Assembly (NCBI GenBank): GCA_021234155.1
Contig: JAJEKV010000040.1
Span: forward strand, 4,241,229-4,305,228
Direction of reading: 5' to 3'
Length of the DNA: 64,000 nucleotides
From: Isoetes taiwanensis
Lineage: Eukaryota > Streptophyta > Lycopodiopsida > Isoetales > Isoetaceae
Of this stretch, positions 57,639 to 64,000 are shown in pieces (the first letter of the stretch is position 1; each line of letters starts with the position of its first letter). The position numbers and the translations under genes were made by a program. The notes under the pieces are model-generated. The model saw only the letters and a list, made by a program, of their open reading frames with translations, was not told where the DNA came from and searched no databases.

Positions 57639-59879
57639 GCAATCGATCAGCGGTTGCAAAGGCCTTGAACATGAAGAGAAGGGCTGTCTATGCTGCGTTG
57701 GACAAAAGGAAACGCGCTGAATTTGGAGGACCTTGGTCCATGTTCAAGAGGAAGAGCAGATCGGATAGGCTTTCTGATTCGGACCGTGAAAAGGTACACA
57801 ACTTTTGGATTTCTGAAACTAGAGTCTCTCCAAATAAAAGGCAGGTGATTAAGTTGAGAAGACATAGTAATGGTCAAAAGATAGCAAAGCCGTATAATCT
57901 GCATCCCATTCACTTACTAGAAGAGACACAGGTATCTAATTGTTTGTCTTTTGCTAGAAATAACATTTCGTGACTTACCTTCTATTCTTTGAATTGCAGA
58001 TCATGTTCTATAGAAGATTCAAACGTCAATATCCGGACATGAAGATAGGGCTTAGATTGTTTGAAGCTTTGAAGCCTAAGTTTGTCAAAAGGCTTAAGGA
58101 AAGGGAAACGTGTTGCTGCATTTACCATATGAGAATGGAGTTTGTTAGGCAAGCAATTAATAAAGTAAGACGTGATCCTAACATTCACGGTCCAAATTGT
58201 ACATGCAAGTGTTCTATTTGTGGTCCAGGCCCAACTTGTGCAGCAAGCGAACACACCGTCAACAATGTTAGTGATATGTGGAGGTCTATGGTGTGTCCTA
58301 AGCAAGAGACTACAGATTGGCATAACTCTAAGTGTTTGACTATGGAGTGTGCTGATTGTAGGCTGAAATTATTCCAGAAATGTCCGAAAGAAAAGAGGAA
58401 GACAATAAAGTTAGAATGGAAGAACTTTGAGAAGGTAACTACTCTATCATTTCATTGATAGTCTTTTAAAATTTGTAATCAATTTTCTTTTTTGCATTGA
58501 ATAGTTAATTCTGTTTTGTTTGTGTATTTGTCCTGTAATTCCAGCCTATGTTTTTGTGGAATGATGTAGGATTGATCTATTGACGAACTATATATTTTGG
58601 TTAATGCATGCATTGGCTGACTAGTCTATTATGTTGCAGGTCAAAGAGACTTATGTGAAGGATGTAGGCAAAGCGGGAAAACCAATTGTTAAAAGCAAGG
58701 ATGTGATGAAGTTGGCTTACAAGAACACTTCCTTGCATGAGTTTGTGGAACATGCAGATGCAGTCACAAAGCAATTCATTCCTCACAATCATACGGCACG
58801 GTGGCAGGCCTCTCAGTTCAAGGAATGTTTACAAACATTCCCAAAAGACACGGTCGTGTCTGTCATTGACTTCGCCGAGAATTATACATTCAAAATTCAG
58901 CAAGAGATCCAAACAATGCATTGGAGGAACGAACAATGTTCAATACTTGTGCACATCTCTTACAGACATACAAACGAAGGCGAAAATCCTAATCTTATCG
59001 TAGGTAATCGCAAACTTGTGAAAGAAAGTCATTTTTACATGTCAGACGATCGAGAGCATGACACTTTATTCATACAACATTGCCTCCAAAAGCATGCTGA
59101 TTATTTGATAAGTAAAGGTGTAAAATATTCAAAACATATTTTTTGGTCCGACGGATGTGCATCACAGTTCAAATATTCGAGGGCCTTTTACTATTTAGGT
59201 AGGTTTTATCAAGCTAATGATGTCAAGATTGGCTGGAATTTTTTTGCATCATGCCATGGCAAAGGGGAACATGATGGCGCTGGGGCTGTCATAAAGAGGA
59301 TATTAACGAGTGAGATGTTGAAGCGAGATAGTACACCTCTTAGGAATGCTGAGGATGCATTTCAGTTCTTAGTTTGGTATTTCAGAGTGAAGAGAGGCAC
59401 CAAAGACAACATCATCATCAGGTACGCGCACTAATTCATGCACATTCATGTAGTACATAGGTTCACAGGTTATTTAGTGTTGATGTAGTCTATGTTGCAC
59501 TTTTGAGCATAACCTGTTTAGAATGCTAGGTTGAGAAGTAGGATTGGCAAGGGCAATGCATTGAATTATTTCTTATGCATGCTGAAAATTTTTCATTTGC
59601 TATGTGTGCTTAAGTGCTACGTACAGGCATGGCTATCAGAGTAAACAAAAGGCCATTATGCCCAGTTGAACATAATCTGTCGGACTGCAGCACCATACAT
59701 ACTGCTTGCTCCTCAAAAACCCTTATTCAGGATAATTCATGGCCACAAAGCATAAAGGGGCGCTTATGAGAATCTGAACATTAACGTGTCTATTTTATAA
59801 TGGAGGGAAGAGAAATGTGCTGAATTACGCAGCGCAAAAAATGCAAGTACTAAATAATCAACATTGTGGGCTAAAAAGA

Positions 59880-60430
59880 TACACAGCAGGTCTTTTTAAA
59901 AAGGACATGTATTCAGTTCTCAAACAACTCAAGCAAAATGGGTAAAGAGGTTAAACCACTGCAAGACCTGATTGAGCAAGGGATTGAACAACTTCCTGAT
60001 CATTACATTGTACCTGGCCTAAACATTTCACCCAAGCAATTTGTCAGATCAGTATATCGCCTTCTTTTAGCACCACAACCCCTCCAGTTGCCAGATGGGT
60101 GGCACCTACATGTTCCACAGCCCACTTTGTGTCGTACATGGCGATGGCTTTGGGATAGGTTGCTCCACCCTAAAGTCTCTGTACTGTGATGGCATGTTAT
60201 CCACAGGTGCCTGCGGGTTAATGCCTTTCGACATCGCTATGATCCTCGCATATCTGCAGTATGCCCGCTCTGTCTCTCGGACGTTGAGACTCTTGAGCAT
60301 TGTCTCTTTGATTGTCCTGAGGTTCAACCAGCGTGGTCCTGGCTACAAGGTTTGTTTAACAGTACATTGGACTGCCGATGCATCCTTTTGGCGTCCTTGC
60401 AGCTGCCAAAAGTAGTTTAAAGTTCAATAA
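59880..60430 (+). mobile_element. LINE zinc-binding fragment in the transposase-like intron
   Basis: Within the 1,072-nt intron (59422-60493) the + strand encodes an L1-type C-terminal segment: WRWLWDRLLHPKVSVL, a TGA, WHVIHRCLRVNAFRHRYDP, CPLCLSDVETLEHCLFDCPE and a short tail ending in TAA at 60417. This is the reverse-transcriptase zinc-binding region with one stop. The sequence flanking it (59422-59880) shows no other domain. Its family differs from the LINE tails at 5.1, 12.4 and 53.3 kb. Confidence 0.75.
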
Positions 60431-61246
60431 TAGATGCACAAAGAATGTCTATGTTGTCTATGTTGCTAATGTAGTCTTTGTGTGTTTGCGCAGGGTATTT
60501 TGGCTTGTAAAGGTAGGTGATGTTTGCAGGAGGATAAAGTATGATTGTGATACTTTGAAGGGGACCCAAAACATCCATTCTATCAGACCAATTTGTCGAG
60601 ATAGGCCTACTATGGTGGCTCACAGAGCCTTGTCTTGCTTTTGTACAAACTGTTGGAAGGAGTTATGGAACAGGTGTAAGCATTCGAAGAGACTTTGTCG
60701 GTATACATATTCAACTTTGAAGCCTGAGATCATGCAAAAAGAGGCAACTGTGACTCATGTCCAATACGAAGGGGACAACCAGTGGAAAGCAGAACTAGTG
60801 GAAGTTGTGACAATTTTATCATAAATGCGGAAGAAAATAATGAAGAAAATGTTGATTTCTGGATTGTGAAGTGTACTGAACCGAAACATGTGGTAGACAA
60901 TGCATTCGAAGATTACTGGGGTTCAAAATTTAGCAGGCAAGAGGTAATTCTAACAGGTAAATATTACAAGTTCTTGGGCGAAGATAGATACGAGCTGTTA
61001 AGTAATATGCCTGATGTTAATTGTTATTCACACCTCGTCATAAGCGCAAAGGTAGATTTGATTGCTGATGCAAATGAAGACAATGTATACCATTTACCTT
61101 TGGAAGCACACGAGCATATCATTGACTCTTTACCACCGCCTGATTCTGAAACACTGGCAAGTGCCCATTGCGTAGCCAAGAAGAAGACACGAAGGAAACA
61201 AGACATCTTAAGGGCAGTTAGGAAGAAGGTAGTGTCCAGAAGTAAG

Positions 61247-61345
61247 AAGGCTTGCAAGCAGAATAAACGAAGGAAGGCTTGCAAGCAGAATAAACGAAGG
61301 AAGGTTTGCAAGCAGAAGGTTTGCAAGCAGAATAAACCAAGGAAA
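61247..61345 (+). repeat. 27-bp coding repeats (ACKQNKRRK)
   Basis: Units of 27 bp start near 61250, 61277 and 61304, and a 15-bp partial follows at 61319. They encode Lys/Arg-rich nonapeptide repeats at the C-terminus of the transposase-like protein. This is a probable nuclear-localisation or nucleic-acid-binding tail, as inferred from composition. Confidence 0.9.
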
Positions 61346-61360
61346 AAGACAAAGGTTTAA

Positions 61361-62660
61361 GGTTTTATCAAAAGGAAGAGTTTTGTATCCAATATCATTG
61401 AATAATAAAGAACATTTTTGAATTTTCTTTCTCAATTGGATAATTTCTGTGAATGTTTCATATACTTCAGATTTGCAGGCTTGGTGCAGGTAACTAATCA
61501 TTATGTGTTGATTTGCTTCATCTTCATTCTGTTCTGGTGTATCCATGAAATCTGGTCGAAGTCCATCTTCGAGTAGTTGCCCTTTGAGTTTAATTCTTGA
61601 CAAGAGATGACCAATATATTCACAATTACCTTCTTCTAGCTGTAGCCTATGACTGGAAAGACTAACAGTACAAGTACCTTTGATGGACCTGCAGGGGTCA
61701 ATTCTCTAGTTGTGCAGGAAAATATGTTTCAGATGCATGCCCATTAGGAAGAGATGTAGGTGTATAGAGAATAACAAGAGATAGAGGACAGACTTTAATT
61801 GCATGCAGTAGATATCCATCCTTACAGGTTTACAGGCTTGCAGGTGGATAAAAACAAACATCGAGGTTTTAAGTTTTAAAACATGGTAAATGCATTCTGT
61901 TCTTTCTTAAGTTCTTATCTGATGGTTTTTGACCTGTAAGTAACATGTAGAAACGTTGTTTAATGTTTTCACTTTCCGGGTGAAAATGTCTACATTGAAA
62001 AAAATAAGAATTGGCGGATATTTGGAAGAGCTTAGGTCAAAAGAGTTGGCACAAAGTTGGTGTCAGAAAGTTAGAAATTCAGGCTTAGGAAATTGCAGAA
62101 ACAGTGATCTGGTTATGATTGAGTTGTGGAATTTTGGTTGTTGCTTTGATTTCTTATTGTGCTGGAGCAACGTACACCAAGCATATAGGTGCTTTTGGGT
62201 TGAAAAAAGGAGTATCATTGTTTATTTTCAGAAAGTTAGAAATCTTGCATAGGCTTACAAATTGCAGAAATAGTGATTGGGTTAGATGGTTCAGGGAGAA
62301 ATTCTAAACAACATGCATGAATTCAAAATGAGATAAGAATTTAAGCACAAAGAAGATTGATCCAGATACAGCTCCAGGAGCCGTTTTCCATTTTCCGTGC
62401 AATTTTTCTGTGTTGGTTTGGGCATTCCAAAAAGTATCTTTATTCAATGTCCTTAATGCAGCTCTGAAGGTTTCTCATATTCAAATTGCATGAAGTGTAT
62501 TTGTAGGCTTTGTTCATGAAGTGTATGTGTTGTGCTGCAACGTGCAGTTTCTTTTCCTTAATACCAAAGTCTCAGTGCAGTTCCTGGATTGTCAAGATAT
62601 ACAGAAAAAAAACTAGAATGATGTTGTCCATACGAACCCCAGTGCAGGTTCTACTGTCCA
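61361..62660. other. Intergenic DNA with a short direct repeat
   Basis: A direct repeat of about 55 bp (CAGAAAGTTAGAAAT..AAATTGCAGAAA(C/T)AGTGAT) occurs at 62061 and 62226. No gene or terminal inverted repeat for the transposase-like element could be picked out by eye. Confidence 0.4.
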
Positions 62661-62663
62661 TAT

Positions 62664-62664
62664 C

Positions 62665-62700
<36 letters not shown>

Positions 62701-62845
62701 TATTTTTACGTCATGCCACATTGGCAGCGTCCATGAGGACATATGACGGACCCCCGGAGACGGACCCCCGGAGACTTGAACACAAGATCTCTTAGTTGCT
62801 AACCCAATGGACTAGCCAATAAACCGAACAAGAGAAAAACCAAAG
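62664..62845 (-). mobile_element. tRNA-derived SINE-like element with (ATAG)n tail
   Basis: On the - strand there is a Pol III-like head: a box A-like TAGTCCATTGGGTTAGC (complement at 62798-62814) and a box B-like GTGTTCAAGTC (complement at 62773-62783). After it come a CGGACCCCCGGAGA duplication and a simple-repeat tail, seen on + as nine ATAG units at 62665-62700. That order (tRNA-like head, body, microsatellite tail) is typical of SINEs. The full cloverleaf does not fold, so it is not a functional tRNA gene. Confidence 0.5.
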
Positions 62846-62997
62846 GATCTGACTTATATAGTTGTATCTTCTGTATGTGCAGGACATTATGGACAACTAC
62901 AAGCCAAAAAATGTTGCACATATCTACAAGACAAAATTGCTGCCTATTCATGACATAATTGCAGCTATTAACAGTATATTTTGCTGAAAGTAGTACA

Positions 62998-63966
62998 TGT
63001 CAAGCTTTGGATCTAGTGAACTGAGCCAAGGTCATGTCGTCATCACTGTCACCTGTATCTGTATCCGAGCCATTTGGACTGACTTGTGCATTAACTGGAG
63101 GTGCAATTTCAGGAATTTGAACATCTGCAGCAGCTTGTGTTGTTGTAACTTCTGTATGGACATGAACATCTGCATTAACTTGAGAAATGGGATCATGTTT
63201 TTCCTTGATAACATCGGTAACTTTTGGCAGTGTGGCAGGCAAGTTCAATACAGGTGGGATTTGAGAAGTGCCAAATGTGTTTTGAAGAGTGCCAAAGGTG
63301 CTTTGGATGTCAGAGTTATAGTTTCAGGAAACCGGAGGTTGTGAATCATTTGGAGTTCCAAGAAATGCCTTTGAAGCTAGAAGTCATACCTGGCTTGCAA
63401 AATTACCATGTTAGCTAAGTTACAAGACAAATTTAGAAAGGAAATACATTACCTAGGCCTGAAGTTCTCTCCGTTCCTGATTGAGTATCTTTGACGGCTT
63501 CTTTGACAGATTGAGTTTCCTTAACGGCTTCTTTGAGGGTTTCAGAAATTGCTGGATTTATGGTTTCTTCTACCTCATGTTTCTTGATGTTCTTTCCAGT
63601 ATTTTTTCCCCCTTGCCTTTTATATGTTTTGGCTTACTAGGTTTTGCTGTAGCAGAAAACAGAAAACGTTTGGGAGTCCTCTTCCTTCCCAACTTAACAG
63701 ACTTAGGTTCTTCTTGCAGACTTTTGGGACAACTCTGACCATTTCCTGCTGGATCTTCATGTGCATCTTCATCTGCTGCAAGAGAGGAACATTATTCAAA
63801 TAGAAATCAAGAACTTAAAAAATAAAAACGTGTCAACAACTTACTTGCATTAAGGGTACCAGCTCGACCATCACTATTCGAGCATTCAGCAGGTTTTACA
63901 CGTTTCTTTTCAGTCTTCTCCAGCAAACCATCTTTGCCAAACGTAAAGCAAGTCAGATTTTAACAT
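62998..63966 (-). CDS. 3' part of an unrecognised acidic-tailed protein gene (damaged)
   Basis: The - strand exons, from right to left, are: about 63966-63845 (..GKDGLLEKTEKKRVKPAE..); about 63779-63453, a hydrophilic stretch (KLGRKRTPKRFLF, EAVKETQSVKEAVKDTQ) in which an A-run near 63600 is one base short, changing frame; and about 63380-62998, which opens SKAFLGTPNDSQ, has a TGA near 63325, then runs through VQIPEIAPP to the acidic C-terminus GDSDDDMTLAQFTRSKA. Introns have GT-AG ends and compatible phases. The protein is low-complexity, Lys/Glu/Thr-rich, with no recognised domain. It converges tail to tail with the transposase-like gene and could be its partner ORF (inference) or a host gene. 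It continues off the right edge. Confidence 0.4.
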
Positions 63967-64000
63967 TGATTGCAAAATATAAGTTAGATACTAACCCAAA

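Larger units (their letters stand above)
56690..61360 (+). pseudogene. DDE/D-type Cys-rich transposase-like gene, damaged
   Basis: Exons read: about 56734-57931 (broken), 58000-58434, 58640-59421, 60494-61360, with in-phase GT-AG joins. Exon 1 has an N-terminal region, a basic segment, and a helix-rich DNA-binding-like part (RSAVAKALNMKRRAVYAALD, SDREKVHNFWISETRVSPNK). Exon 2 carries Cys clusters (CTCKCSICGPGPTC; CADCRLKLFQKCP). Exon 3 has VIDFAENY (Asp at 58868), FWSDGCASQFK (Asp at 59150) and SCHGKGEHDGAGAVIKR (Asp at 59273), spaced like an RNase H-fold DDE/D catalytic triad. Exon 4 has HSIRP..ALSCFCTNCW, then a WIVKCTEP..DYWGSKF region and a Lys-rich 9-residue repeat tail. Lesions: frameshift near 57180, TGA at 57413, 62-bp duplication at 57515-57638, frameshift near 60800. 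I recall similar multicopy uncharacterised proteins from animals; the superfamily name is not certain. Confidence 0.7.

Noticed and set aside
61208-61603. - strand frame opposite the Lys-rich repeats
   Set aside because: It is the antisense shadow of the tandem coding repeats of the + strand gene.

Overview
The window is a transposon-rich stretch of a land-plant nuclear genome. It shows canonical short GT-AG introns, plant-specific gene families (L-arabinokinase; an LRR-malectin receptor kinase), Ty1/copia and Ty3/gypsy elements primed by initiator tRNA-Met, plant-type LINE ends, a SINE-like repeat and MITE-like elements. The species cannot be told from the sequence. No bacterial-style operons, rRNA, CRISPR or intact tRNA genes were seen.

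Two host genes can be modelled fully exon by exon, both on the + strand. (1) The 3' part of an L-arabinokinase (ARA1-type) gene lies at 1110-9745: 17 exons, 675 codons in frame to the stop. One of its introns (2902-7949) is swollen to 5 kb by copia and LINE debris in both orientations. (2) A complete LRR-malectin receptor-like kinase (LRR-VIII-2 type) lies at 31211-41036: 24 exons, 997 aa, every junction phase-compatible, with one GC-AG intron. Two of its long introns also carry repeats, one of them a copia fragment.

Between and after them, from left to right: a 988-bp TTAA-flanked inverted-repeat element (10345-11332); a LINE fragment (about 11400-12772) abutting a small coiled-coil ORF on the - strand; duplicated AT-rich DNA (14.9-15.7 kb); a hAT-like MITE with perfect 12-bp TIRs and a perfect 8-bp target duplication (16002-16558); a decayed Ty3/gypsy element on the - strand (about 18.8-25.0 kb) with rearranged LTR pieces on its left side; a gene-poor region with palindromic tandem repeats (25-31 kb); and, after the kinase, an A-rich, gene-free region (41-50 kb) holding promoter-like direct repeats and a hairpin minisatellite. 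Then come a retrotransposon ORF1-like fragment (50.8-51.4 kb), remnant exons of an unknown gene (51.8-52.3 kb), a tandem array of about 430-bp units interrupted by a LINE (52.8-54.7 kb) and a chromovirus 3' end with a candidate LTR (about 55.0-56.7 kb).

The most interesting locus is 56.7-61.4 kb on the + strand. It is a multi-exon gene for a probable DDE/D-type, Cys-rich transposase-like protein with motifs DFAENY, SDGCASQFK and HGKGEHDG. Its catalytic exons are open, but the gene carries a 62-bp tandem duplication, a stop and two frameshifts, and one intron contains a LINE fragment. It abuts the truncated chromovirus and converges with a second, unrecognised, acidic-tailed gene on the - strand (62998-63966). 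All functional statements are read from translation and motif recall; no database search was possible.
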